From Liriodendron chinense (taxonomy: Eukaryota; Streptophyta; Magnoliopsida; Magnoliales; Magnoliaceae), in contig ML058342.1 in NCBI GenBank assembly GCA_003013855.2, positions 2,846,417 through 2,910,416 on the forward strand: a stretch of DNA of 64,000 nt. Reading direction: 5' to 3'. Shown here piece after piece: positions 10,108-20,363 of this stretch. Made by a program: the position numbers and the translations under genes. Each line of letters starts with the position of its first letter. The first letter of the stretch is position 1. Under the pieces are notes generated by a model that saw nothing but the letters and a program-made list of their open reading frames with translations, searched no databases and had not been told where the DNA came from.

Positions 10108-12108
10108 TGAAATTATGTCGGGTGGTCTAACACGACACCCTATGCTTACACGTGCAGAAGCTTAAGGAGCAACTATAATTATGGCTAAGTCCTAGAGGGG
10201 GGTGATTAGGACCTTTTAAAAACTTTTCGGCTACTTAACAGTTTTAACAAATTCAACTAAGTAAGCGATTAACACATTGGCTTCTAAGCCTAAGTGGGTC
10301 CAATCAAAAGACTAGCATATGGTTTAAAATAATAAACAACCTAGTCTAAGCAAGCATAGATTAATAAATGATTAAACTAATGAAGAACCTAATCTATGCA
10401 ACTCAAGTAGACTTAAATGAGGATGGATCAATTAAGCTCAAGTCTACTCAAGGAGTGAAAGTACATCTTGTGTGTGTGGATGTGCCAATCAAGTGCCTAG
10501 CATACATTCCTAACTAAGCATTCATAATTAACCAATTAAACATAATGCATAAAGAGAAATGTGCTTAAGAACAATCACAAACATAAGCATGTATAGTGGT
10601 TCGACTACTTGTCTACTCCACTTCCGGTTCAAGTATTCAACCCCTTTGAGCACAATGACATTCACTGGGGAGTTTAAATCTGGTTTCTCCCAACCAAGGT
10701 GTTTTAACTTGGATCCACCAAACCAGAGAGTTTACAGGTTCCTCTCGATCTACAGTTCACACTAGTGTTGGTGGCTCCCTTTAGAGACTTGTTTAAGCCC
10801 GCCAAATGTGCCAAAGAACAGCAAACATCCCTGAATTTAAGCTAAGCAAACGAGCCAAGGAGTGCCAAACAACCCCTAGTCTTTAGGCCGACAAACAGCC
10901 CAAGGATCGGCAAATGACCTTAGTTCGAGTTTGTCAAACAAACTCTACACTCAACTCCCACAGAGAATTTAGTGGATGGACTCCAAACAAAGATAACCTT
11001 ACTTGTCAGATTGAGCCCCTTTATAGCGCCGCTTAGGGTTGCTTCTTCTTACTCTCCCGTTCTTGAATCAACTCCCCTTGTGCTCCCCTGATGTTTGATG
11101 CCACTGCTTTGTCAAGGCTTTAGATCAAAGATCAGCTACCCTGCATGTGATGCTCCATTTGATATGCCCAAGGCGCTAGGGAATGACGAATCCTCAATAA
11201 ATGGTAGGAAATGGGTTTCCTAGAGGAATACACCTATTTGAACTCCTAGGTGGTATTTATATAAGGGATTTAACTATGATCAAGGTGTCTAAAACCCTAA
11301 GAATCAAGAGGGAACAAGTCCATTCTCAATATGCCATTGAATGGCCTAAGCTTGTGATGAAAACAAAAGGAGAATGACTTGCTATGGGTTTGGAATAGAG
11401 CCTCTAATGGTCTTTAACAATGGTGGCTTTTATCTTCTCAAAATCCCCTCTCTTGACCCTAAAAATAAATTCCCTCGTTTTTATAAACTTTCTCCAATGG
11501 TCAAATAACAGGCAGATTCGTGCAGGGTCAGGAGCCCGGTGGACACTAGGTCGGGCGCCCGAAATCCAATCCAGAAATGAGATTTGGTTGCTGGACTATT
11601 TCTGAGTTGGTCGAGCACCCAGTGGACATTTGGTCGGGCGCTCGATATTCAGTCTAGATATTGGTCTTTACTACTGGATAGATTTTGCACTGGTCGGGCG
11701 CCCGATCAGATTGTTGTTGGGCGCCCAATGACCATTGGACTTCAACCAACTCTTTGGATGGATTCCCCTATAGGTTGGGCGCCCGGCCAGGATTTTCTGC
11801 TTTTTTGCAGTAGATCATGCAACCTCTTAGCCATTCTTTCGGTGGTCTTTTGGGACACCTAAGGCCAATCTAAGATGACTAATGGTATGCCTGTTGGTCA
11901 CGGTTATCTAGAGGTTTATGGTTTTGGGTAGGTATAAGGTTAAGGCTCATCAAGGCATCACTTTCACCTGTTTTTTCTTTCTTAATGCAGCAGGTCCGTC
12001 TTGAGTCTTTGGTCTTCATCTTCATTAAGCTTAACCGACACTAGACTCACTGACCTAAGTAATTGACAAATAAGGTGCACTAGTATGCCATAGAAAAATA
12101 CATTAACA
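10108..12108 (-). mobile_element. Solo LTR B (same family as LTR A)
   Basis: 2001 bp, TGAAATTATG to ACATTAACA, with a perfect 5-bp duplication aggat (10103-10107, 12109-12113). Shares cctagaggggggtga (about 10193) and the ending attgacaaataaggtgcac with LTR A. TATA box on the minus strand in tatataaatacc (about 11253-11265). It interrupts an exon of the TnpA-like gene. Its U3 array uses GGGCGCCC words in place of the GACCGGTC words of LTR A. Confidence 0.88.
11533..11788 (-). repeat. GGGCGCCC palindrome array in LTR B
   Basis: Words gggcgcccga, gggcgctcga, gggcgcccgat, gggcgcccaa and gggcgcccgg at about 11553, 11635, 11695, 11719 and 11777, with half-decayed forms gagcccgg and gagcaccc at 11532 and 11613. 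GGGCGCCC is a perfect palindrome. The words are irregularly spaced, about 270 bp upstream of the minus-strand TATA box. Confidence 0.8.
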
Positions 12109-13133
12109 AGGATCTCGTTGCGTAATCGAAAGGACAGTAGAGTTAGTATAAATGTATAGAAAGAATATATAATTTAATAATTAGCAGTAATTTCTTACAA
12201 TGTCGTAATGATGTCGTATAAAGGACTTTGAACCAGCTATGTGGTTCACATCTAACTTTTCCCTGGTCACCGAATTTATTCTGCTTCTCTTTTGAACACA
12301 TAATTCATAATACATTGTTATTAATTGCGAGTTTAACTGTTAACTTAAGATATCGTAAATATGTAAATATTACCTTAAAAGCCTCAGACAAAAATTGCTC
12401 GCAAAGTATCCGTCAGTCCTTTATACTCACAGCGGTGGTGCTGACAGTACGACCTCATTGTGGGTTCTGCACCGCTTGTACTGCTGGTGTAACTCTCCGC
12501 GGTACTCCTTAAACCACTCCCTGACCATGTTGTCGATGGCGTGGGAAATGTAAGGAATACTCAAATCTATAACAAATTTATCCCGTAGTTTCGTAAAGAA
12601 TAGATTAAGGCAATAAACTTATTAACATAATAACTTAACTGTAAATGAATATTCACAAAAGAAATTTTAATTTAATAAAATTTACCTTAAGGCATTGACG
12701 GATGAGCTGCTTCATATCATCTGTCACATCTGTCCATCGGGTGGTGGCGGCAAGGATCAGAGATCGGCATAGGACTCTGACCTCCAACGTAAACAATCTG
12801 ACATTGGTCTCAACAAGTCTAAGGCAGTCCTGTGGGAACTCTACTATCACCCTACCCTCATGCGTAAGTCGCTCTAAAACTAACCCACGCATGGGTCCAC
12901 ATCCTCGTCGGCTGGTCGACGATGCTGTCGTAAAAGAAATATGTAAGTTTAAAAAGAAATAGAAGTCACTAAGAAAATATGTGTCTAAACTTACATGCAA
13001 TGCCCGGTGTATGCTCAACCGAAGGATCAGACGCCTGTGATGCAGCATGCGACGTCGATGCTGTCTGCGTCGCATCACGGGTATAAAGGGTAGATCCAGT
13101 GCGCGAACTACCTAATGTCCCACCTGGTGCCAT

Positions 13134-14755
13134 GATTGAATCTGTGCGAAATACAAACTTATAAATTTAAACACTGTCAGTACAAGTGTATGAATATGAA
13201 TATAATAAACACATTAAACTTTACAAGTAGTGGTGATGGTAGAATGACTCTGTGCTTATGCATAGAGAGGATTAAAATATGATTAAACCATTACACTATA
13301 ATGCAAGAAGAATATAATAAAATCATAAACATTATAGTAAAAATTTAAAATTTCGTTACACGTCATTCTATATTAAATACATGAATTTCATTACAATACG
13401 ATACAACTTCGGATCAACTATCTGAAGTACTCCTTGCGTAAGTTATCGTACACTTCAGAAGCATATGTCAAGCTGTATGAAACACTTGACATTGTTACAG
13501 CCAACATACCAGTCATAATAGGAGAAATGTGGTCTCTCGGGACTCCATTCAGATGTGCAAGTGACAAAACCGCATCTTTCATACATCGTTTCCCGTGGTT
13601 ATATTCCTCCATCAGGTCTGAAATTTCTTTGAGATAGTATAATCTTTCATCTGAATTATCGTCAATATATTCCTCCTATATTCATCGATCAGACTGGGTA
13701 TCTCTTTGGCCCTTTCTGAAGAAGATACTGCGTGCTTCCGTTACACTCCGATTTGAGGAGGACATGATCAGAAATTGACTCAATTGTAAAAGTGGATTAT
13801 AAACAAGTCAATTAAAGGAATAAATCATGACTTATAAAACATGTATACATGTAATAATCCCGTTATTTGAATAAATAAATGACATGTAAATCATGTGTAC
13901 ATTTAATAATCATCGTTTGTATTACTATCGCTGAGCAGTATTTCTTCTTCACCATCACTATCGCTGATCAATATTTTCTCTTCATCGTTTGTAACGTCGT
14001 CATCAATGAAAGTGCTATCATCTCTAACAATGTCATGTATGATTGAGGCATCATCTCCCCTTATCTTCAGATATATTTATCTTAGATTTAATTTCCATGC
14101 CAAGTATCCACTCATAATGTGGATTATTGACAATGGAAATAAACACAAGAAACATATCTAGAGAGAATAGGAGAGATGGCGCATGAAACTAATGACAGAG
14201 TATATAAATGAAAAACCACGAAAACATTCCAATCTATCCAACCTTGGACTGTCCAATAGGACAATTTGACAGATTTCTATACCTCTAAAACACATTTTAT
14301 CTATGCTCGGCAATATAGAAATCTCCAAATGGGCTAACTGATTGTATTATATTACCATTCGTGGACAAAATAATTATTAATAATAAGCCACAAACATCCA
14401 CACATACATTCACACAAATCAACCACGGATTGCTCTAACGCACATCCGGGTCTGCTTCATCAATTCCGAATACACAAGCACATGAAAATGGGAGAATCAT
14501 CAAGATCATGACTCAAGTCTAATCACTTACCTAATTAGTTGTTTGTAAGCTTGAGAGATTATATTGTGAAGAATTAAGTGTCCATTTTTGTTGAGAATGA
14601 TAATAATAATACACAAATGCATTCACACACATGAAAAAAATGCTCACACACTATTGCACATGCACCAAGATTTCTATAACTCCAATACAATACACACAAT
14701 TGCGGAATATCTATTAGAAATTTATTTTTTTATAAATTGATATCAGCTATAAAAC
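13134..14755. other. CACTA interior without a recognised gene
   Basis: AT-rich. A minus-strand start at 13765 reads MSSSNRSVTEARSIFF and continues after a stop as a 64-codon frame (13612-13418) that I do not recognise. Minus-strand 14050-13898 reads an acidic run (SDSDGEEEILLSDSN and a stop). Either could be a leftover of a TNP2 gene, but nothing diagnostic is visible. The rest shows no feature. Confidence 0.4.
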
Positions 14756-15372
14756 CATGACACACACGGGCATAGCTTCGGTGGATCCATAGATGTGGGG
14801 CCCATCGTGATGTATGTTCCTTACATCCACGCCCATTTCGACAACTCATTGTAAGTCATGGTCCAAAAAAATGAAGCATATCTAAATCTTAGGTGGACCA
14901 CACCACAGGAACCAGTGGTGATTGAAAACTCACCATTAAAAACTTCTTGGGGTCCACCGGAATGTTTATTTACCATCCAACCTGTTGATACCTAGATGAA
15001 GGGACCAAACAAATATCAGCTTGATCCAAAACTTTGGTGGCCCACAAGAAGTTTTTAATGGTCATTAACCTCTGTTTTCTGTGGTATGGTCCTAAGATGT
15101 GGATCTGCTTAAGTTTTGAGACCATGACCTAAAATGATCTCTTAAAATGGATGGACAGCGTGGATGTCCACGATGGACGGCATGGATGTAGATGGATAAG
15201 CACATGCACATTTTGTGTCCCATGAATATATAATGGCATTATAACATGATTTTTTTTTTCATTTGAGGCGACTTTCCTGTTTGTGACCAACAGAACTTCC
15301 CATACATCCACTGAATTTGTACATGTGGGACCCATGGTTGTTTTGTGGACCCCATCATGGCTCATGCCCTGA
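14756..15372. repeat. Best copy of the dispersed foldback repeat
   Basis: Left half: gggcccatcgtgatgtatg, ggtggaccacaccacagg, caccattaaaaacttcttgg, gttgataccta. Right half is roughly its reverse complement: atcagcttgatccaaaac, agaagtttttaatggtca, ctgtggtatggtccta, ggatggacagcgtgg. So the unit folds into a long hairpin. It lies inside the CACTA element. No target duplication was identified. Pieces of the same family are scattered at 1-3785 and 15600-16040 and near 36590. Confidence 0.7.
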
Positions 15373-15589
15373 TGAGTGATTGTGTAATATATTTAGAAAT
15401 ACAATTTTTTTATTTCCTTTATAACCAACCATTTAAACCAAAATCTTTGACAATCTGTTCATTCATTAGATCAATAATCTACACCATGGATCATTGATCT
15501 AGACCGTCTAAATGGAATATTGATTGACCGTTGGATTACCAAATCTATAGTTAAAACCCTCATCTGAAGGACAAATTATCAATCTTGAA

Positions 15590-16200
15590 ATGCTAGGGGT
15601 TTCCATAGTCATCCCATGTCCACCATGTGGGACCCATCTTGATGTATGTTGTATATTTATGTCCTCAATTTTTGATGGGGGTGGGACCCACATGTCCACG
15701 CTGTGTGGACAGTGTGTGGTCCACCTTAATGTATGTGTAGTGTCGACATGGGCCCCATAGTGGTGGGGGCTCAATCCACATGCCCTTCTCTCCTTTCTTT
15801 TTCATTTTGTGCTTCAAGTGGGATCCACCCAAGGTGACCTGCACTATTAAGAAAGCGTGGACACATTGGGCTGGCCCACTGTGATGTTTATTTACCATTC
15901 AAACTGTTAATAAGGTTAGATTTGGATGGAGGGAAATACAAAGATCAGCTTGTTTTAAAGCTTCACTAGGCCAACTATGACCTAACTGAGATGATGGACA
16001 GAGTGGATCTTTAAGGTGGGCCCCACAAGCAGTGGACATCGACGGTGGGCCTACAATTAGGAATTTTAATTGAAAATCCCAAATTAGGGATTTTAATTTC
16101 GAAATCCCTAATTAGGGATTTACTAAAACAATGGGCCCCACCAAAAAGTGGACAGCGACGGTGGGCCCCACAAGCAGTGGACATCGACAGTGGGCCCCAG
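15590..16200. repeat. Further foldback-repeat pieces and a short duplication
   Basis: Text such as gtgggacccatcttgatgta and cacccaaggtgacct continues the dispersed family. At 16055-16125 a motif aattagggattttaat occurs twice. At 16020-16200 ccccacaagcagtggacatcgac occurs twice as a direct repeat. Non-coding. Confidence 0.5.
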
Positions 16201-16212
16201 AAAGACTGGACA

Positions 16213-16215
<3 letters not shown>

Positions 16216-16250
<35 letters not shown>

Positions 16251-16440
16251 GAGAGAGAATGAAGGGAGAAGGAAGAGAGAGAGAGAGAGAGATAGGGGGT
16301 TACCGGAGAGTCTGTGCGGCGTGCGGCGGTGACGATCGGATGTCGCTTGGGGTGGACAGTGGTGACGGCCGGTGAGAGAGTGAGAGAGAGAGATAATGAG
16401 AGAGAGAGAGAGAGAGAAGAGTGAGAGAGCAGAGAGAGAT
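16216..16440. repeat. GA microsatellites
   Basis: Two GA-rich tracts (about 16216-16293 and 16376-16440) are separated by a GC-richer segment with cggtgacgatcgg-like sequence. Open frames here on both strands come from the simple repeat and are not genes. Confidence 0.9.
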
Positions 16441-16469
16441 GGTTGGGCGCTGGAGTCATTTCGACTTAA

Positions 16470-17117
16470 AATATAACATTATTACCGACGAAAATTTTCA
16501 CCGGTAATAGTTTTGACAAATCGTCGGTATACGGATTCAACAATATTTGGGCCCACCCATGCTCTATTAGCCCCATCCACTCCGTACATACGTTTTTAAA
16601 TACACTTATTAGTTACACTCAAAACAAAAATTGTAAATCAACATCCATGATTGACCACACACAGTGAAATAATATGTCCACCATTCATTTTTACCGACGA
16701 TGTATGTATTTCGTTGGTAAAAACTTTCTTTACCGACAAATGGTTTAGTTGGCAAAAGACCTTTTACTGACAATATTATATAACTTCGGTAAAAATAGCC
16801 CCGCCGTCGTCACAAAGGGCACTAAGGGAAGGTTATAAACCTTTTGCCGATAAACTGTTTATTTCGTCAGGGAAAATGAACTTTACCGACGAAAATGATC
16901 ATCGACAAAATAGTTTTCACCGATGATACATAATATCATCGGTAAAAGTATCCTGGCCATCGTTGTAAATGGTGGCAGGAACATATTTGGTGGTGGCGGG
17001 AAGGATGTGTACCTTGTGCTGACAAAATATTTATTTCGTAGGGAAAAATGATGTTTACCGATGAAAATAATTTCATCGGAAAAAAGTTCGTCGGTAAATA
17101 ACCAATTTCTTATAGTG
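16470..17117. repeat. CACTA right end: subterminal and terminal repeats
   Basis: Dense copies of accgacgaaa and its complement tttcgtcggtaa, many as inverted pairs, end in the atttcttatagtg terminus. This mirrors 6545-7140. Confidence 0.85.
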
Positions 17118-17640
17118 TATTGCAAAATCTAATTGAGGATGCGAGTGATGGTTGCGAGGTGTTAACTGTATCCAAGTCTAATTATCTCAGTAATGAGTGG
17201 CTTTTGGATTCAGGTGTTTTGTATCGCAAATGTCCTGATCGAAGCTCATTCACCGCATATAGACAGTATGATGGTGGTTTCGTGTTCTTAGGCGATGACT
17301 ATGCCTGCAAGGTCGTGGGTATTGGTTCGATGCACATTAGGATATTTGATGGGATCGAATGCATCCTAACAAATGTGAGGCATGTCCTAGGTTGAAGAAT
17401 TTGATCTCTTAATGCACTCGAGGCTATAGGGTGCAAGTTCATTGGGTTTAATTGTGTCTTTAAAGTATCAAAGGGGCACTCATCATCATGAAAGCATAGA
17501 GGAACGGAAACCTTTACCGACTGATTGGGAACACTTCATCAGGTGGAGCTGTAGCATCTGTAGCGGATTCCACGTCTGCACAGATGTGGCATGTGCACTT
17601 AAGTAACATTAGCGAGCAAGGCATGAATGTACTTTCTAAT
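17118..17640 (+). pseudogene. Copia-1 protease and GAG-pre-integrase region
   Basis: Resumes copia-1 after the CACTA element. WLLDSG (about 17197) is the aspartic protease motif (DSG). It is followed by KCPDRSSFTAY, YACKVVGIGSMHIRIFDGI and LTNVRHVLG, the usual spacing of TNT1-like protease. A stop follows at about 17395. MWHVHLSNISEQGM (17583-17625) is the GAG-pre-integrase segment, in which the second zinc-binding His appears as Asn. The reading frame is not continuous. Confidence 0.82.
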
Positions 17641-18200
17641 TAATGCTTGATTTTGGTTTTTAAAACTTTTTATTTTAGTATACGCGAGCATTGCATGTAT
17701 GGTAAACAGTCAAGGTTGTCTTTTAAATTTAGGAAGCATATATGTAAATGGGTATTAGAGTATGCACATTCAGATGTATGGGGGTCATCACCCATAGTTT
17801 CTGTTGGAGGGTCGTCTTAATTTGTGTCATTTATTGACAACTATAGCAGAAAGGTGTAGGTTTATTTTCTGAAAAATAAATTCGATTTTTTCACCACCTT
17901 CAAGCATTGGAAGGAGATGATGGAAAAACAGTCAGGGCAGAAGGTGAAAGTGTTGATGATAGATAAAGGTGGAGAATTCACTTATGGGAAATTCAATAAG
18001 TTTTGTAAAGATGAAGGGATCGTGAGGCACAACATAGTGCGCCACACACCAGAGCAGAATGTTGTAGCTAAGAGGATGAATCAGACTGTCTTGGAGAAGG
18101 CCCGATGCATATTGAGTAATGCTAGGTTGGGCAAGGATATGTGGACTGAGGTCAATAACACGGCTTGTTACTTGATAAATCGTTCCTCTTCTATGGCTAT
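17641..18200 (+). pseudogene. Copia-1 integrase, N-terminal and core part
   Basis: REHCMYGKQ (about 17687) is the end of the zinc finger with its first Cys lost. HSDVWG holds the first catalytic Asp (about 17771) and MIDKGGEF the second (about 17956). HTPEQNVVAKRMNQTVLEKA follows, where the third catalytic residue, normally Glu in VAER, is Lys (codon 18070-18072). There is a stop in the middle. The domain is cut at 18201 by a solo LTR and continues at 19774. Confidence 0.85.
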
Positions 18201-18460
18201 TGTTGAGCTCTTAATTGTGCATATTCTAACCCCAATTCTTCACTCATTGTGCAAGGTTTATATGGTTTGTAGGCTAATCCAATGCATGTTTTGTGACTAC
18301 AGGACTGAGAGTGGCCCCACATAATTGAAGATAAAAAGGGTTGATTTAGAACCTGAAATGAAGATCCAAAGAGAGCCGAAGGAAGAAGGGAACAAAGAAA
18401 GAAGTAAGGAAAGAAGAAAGCAGAAGAAAGAAAGGAAGAACACAAGAAGAAAAGGGAGCT

Positions 18461-18690
18461 GACCGGTCGTGACCGGTCAGCCATGTACATGGGGGAAGTG
18501 CTGAAGACATCCGACCGGTCATGACCGGTCGGACACAATCACTGGAGTATAAAGGAAAACGTCCGACCGGTCATGACCGGTCGGACAAGCTTGCTGGACT
18601 AATGCTTTACAAGGCCGACCGGTCATGACCGGTCGACCATGCTTGCTGGAATGAACGAGTATTGAGGCCGACCGGTCGTGACCGGTCGGC
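18461..18690 (+). repeat. Five-copy palindrome array, 52-bp period
   Basis: GACCGGTC-(AT or GT)-GACCGGTC begins at 18461, 18513, 18565, 18617 and 18670, at intervals 52, 52, 52 and 53. The repeat core is about 22 bp including the outer CC and GG, and the linkers of about 30 bp are mostly unlike each other. The last copy ends about 105 bp before the TATA box at 18795. It looks like a CRISPR array in layout, but it lies in a plant LTR and has no cas gene. Confidence 0.93.
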
Positions 18691-18793
18691 CAGGTGTACT
18701 GACTTAGAAACTCCTAAGTAACGTCCGATTTTCTCTGCGCTGCGTAAGTGTTACGCACTTTCTCGATTCTTCCGAAGTCGTGGAGCCTCCAGA

Positions 18794-18803
18794 CTATAAA
18801 TAG
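18794..18803 (+). promoter_or_regulatory. TATA box of Athila-type LTR 1
   Basis: Ctataaatag, the expected U3 promoter element. The matching boxes in other LTRs here are ctataaaatgg (23077), tctataaaag (54861), and minus-strand ctataaaaggg (about 43336 and 51655). Confidence 0.65.
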
Positions 18804-19768
18804 ACACCTAGGGATTGTTCCTAGGGTATCCTAGAAGGGCTCAAGCAAGGTTGGAGGCTGTGGAAGTGAAGATTGGGGTTTCACAACTCCTTTTGGTTTG
18901 CTTTGCTGTTTTCATGCTTTTTGTAGTTGTTTCATGTTTCCTTGGATCATGAGCAGCTAAACCTCTTAGCTAGGGCTAAGAGGTGAAGCTTGTAGTGTAT
19001 CCAAGATGTTTTAATTCGTAGTTAAGTGGTTTTCAAGTTGGAATTCATGATTATGAACTAAGGTTTGAAGTTATACAAGTTTTTAAGTAATTTCTCTTAG
19101 TCTCGTGATGACTCATGGATGTTTGGATGAATTACTTATCTTCTTAATTTGTTTGCAACGGTCTAGACCTGTATGATCCGAGGAATTGGAGTGCGCTCTA
19201 GTACCAAGCTCTTCATAAAGGGGCTTCATGCCAAAGTTCTAGTTTTGGTCGATTATCTGGAATATGTATGGACTGTGCATATAATTTGAATCCAGTTCAA
19301 ATCATGATCTAGCCTTGTCTTGTGAGAAGACTTGAGGATGGTTATGATTGGGAATTGGACCTATAGAAAAGGTGAATGACCTATGCAATGAGCATGCTCA
19401 GATCAGCCTAGAGTTGAGTGAACTTTATGCACAGAACTTACATGTTACAGACTTCTGGTTTAACAGTTCTATTATCCGACTAGATAGACCTGACTGGTGA
19501 TTCTAGTTGAGAGAATGGGAAACCACAGCGGATTGAACATCGAGGATTGCTACAAGTGAATCCTCGAACCCCTAGTACCTTCTTATAATTGTTTACATTC
19601 AATTTAGCTTAAACTGTTAATCGCACACATTCTATTCAAACTTTGATTGTTAGCTTCAATAGAAACTTGTGGATGAATTTGTGACATCCTACATAAGTCC
19701 CTGTGGATCGACCTCGGTAGTACCGAGTTTATTACTACATCGCAACCCTACACTTGGGGAAGCGAACA

Positions 19769-20363
19769 GCTATTGATTGTAAAATTCTAGAGGAGGTGTG
19801 GAGTGGTCGACAGGTAGACTACTTAGGATTCCGTGTCTTTGGTTGTGATGCTTACTCTCATGTACCATCAGTTGAGAGAGATATGCTAGAACAAAGGGCC
19901 TAGAAAGTGCATCTTTGTGGGCTATGGTGATGGTGTGAAGGAATACAGGCTGTATGACCTTATCACACGGAAAATCACATTAGCCAGGATATCAGGTTTG
20001 ATGAAGGATCCTTGTTCTAAAAGGATAAACGTAAGGAACCTTAAAAATCAGAGTTTGTAGACATTCAGATAGACATGGATGGGACACAACTTGATATTGA
20101 GACAAAGACAGAGGTATAGGATTAGGTGGAGCAGTCACTTGTGTGAAGAAATCCATAGAGGGATTGTAAGTTACTAGCGAGGTATAGGGATGACTCGAAT
20201 GTTACATTCGCCCTTATTACGGATGATGGAGATTCGTCTACTTTTCAATAGATACTTGATGATGTAGATGCCAAAAAGTGGAAGGCGTCGATGCATGACG
20301 AGATGGACTCCTTATACAAGAATGAGATGTGAGAGCTGGTGGAGCTTCTTGTGGGCCATAAAG
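19769..20363 (+). pseudogene. Copia-1 integrase C-terminal part and start of RT
   Basis: VDYLGFRVFGCDAYSHVP (about 19821-19875) is the conserved post-integrase segment of copia pol. It is followed by a frame-shifted FVGYGDGVKEYRLYD (about 19915-19960). Near 20220-20363 the RT lead-in appears (KKWKASMHDEMDSLYKNEM, stop, ELVELLVGHK). Several stops. Cut at 20364 by the second solo LTR. Confidence 0.8.

Larger units (their letters stand above)
7398..13133 (-). pseudogene. TnpA-like gene of the CACTA element (plant Ptta/En/Spm family)
   Basis: Reads right to left. Start MAPGGTLGSSRTGSTLY at 13133, with a splice-like gt at about 12990. Then RRGCGPMRGLVLERL and TRWTDVTDDMKQL (12926-12685), IPYISHAIDNMVREWFKEY (about 12580), AGSKSFIRHHYDI (about 12240), DPVTGQEPRLVDLYRGTH (about 12115 to 10030), IQRSEPDIMKEVLGTHSG with a coiled-coil tail (9930-9624), and a Lys/Arg/Glu-rich C-terminus ending GTDAPPPPPSSS and a stop at 7398. 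This order matches the plant Ptta/En/Spm transposase family. Solo LTRs split it at 7559-9618 and 10108-12108; the frame joins again across each target duplication. At least two in-frame stops (one at the end of QLER, one after EHEQQM) show it is inactive. Confidence 0.82.
6545..17117 (-). mobile_element. CACTA (En/Spm-like) DNA transposon
   Basis: Terminal inverted repeats CACTACAAGAAAT at the left and its complement atttcttatagtg at the right (12 of 13 match). They are flanked by tac (6542-6544) and tat (17118-17120), an imperfect 3-bp duplication of the size CACTA elements make. Both ends carry dense subterminal copies of tcgtcggtaa/ttaccgacga. Inside is a minus-strand TnpA-like gene but no recognisable TNP2 transposase, so the copy looks non-autonomous. 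Two solo LTRs have landed in the gene. The insertion interrupts copia-1 between gag and protease. Confidence 0.92.
18201..19768 (+). mobile_element. Athila-type solo LTR 1
   Basis: 1568 bp, TGTTGAGCTC to AAGCGAACA, with a perfect 5-bp duplication gctat (18196-18200, 19769-19773). Same family as the LTRs of the two Athila elements: a gtgcatattctaacccca start and a ggatcgacctcggtagtacc end. TATA box ctataaatag at about 18794. No coding sequence. It sits in copia-1 integrase. Confidence 0.9.

Noticed and set aside
13418..13765. Genuine small gene upstream of the TnpA-like gene
   Set aside because: Internal stop, no recognised family; kept only as an unassigned note.
16112..16459. Long Ser/Leu-rich and Arg/Glu-rich open frames
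   Set aside because: Produced by the GA microsatellite on either strand.
18461..18690. CRISPR array (22-bp repeats, about 30-bp spacers)
   Set aside because: The host is plant DNA. The array lies within an LTR with target duplications and a TATA box. There are no cas genes, and similar arrays in sister LTRs have other periods.
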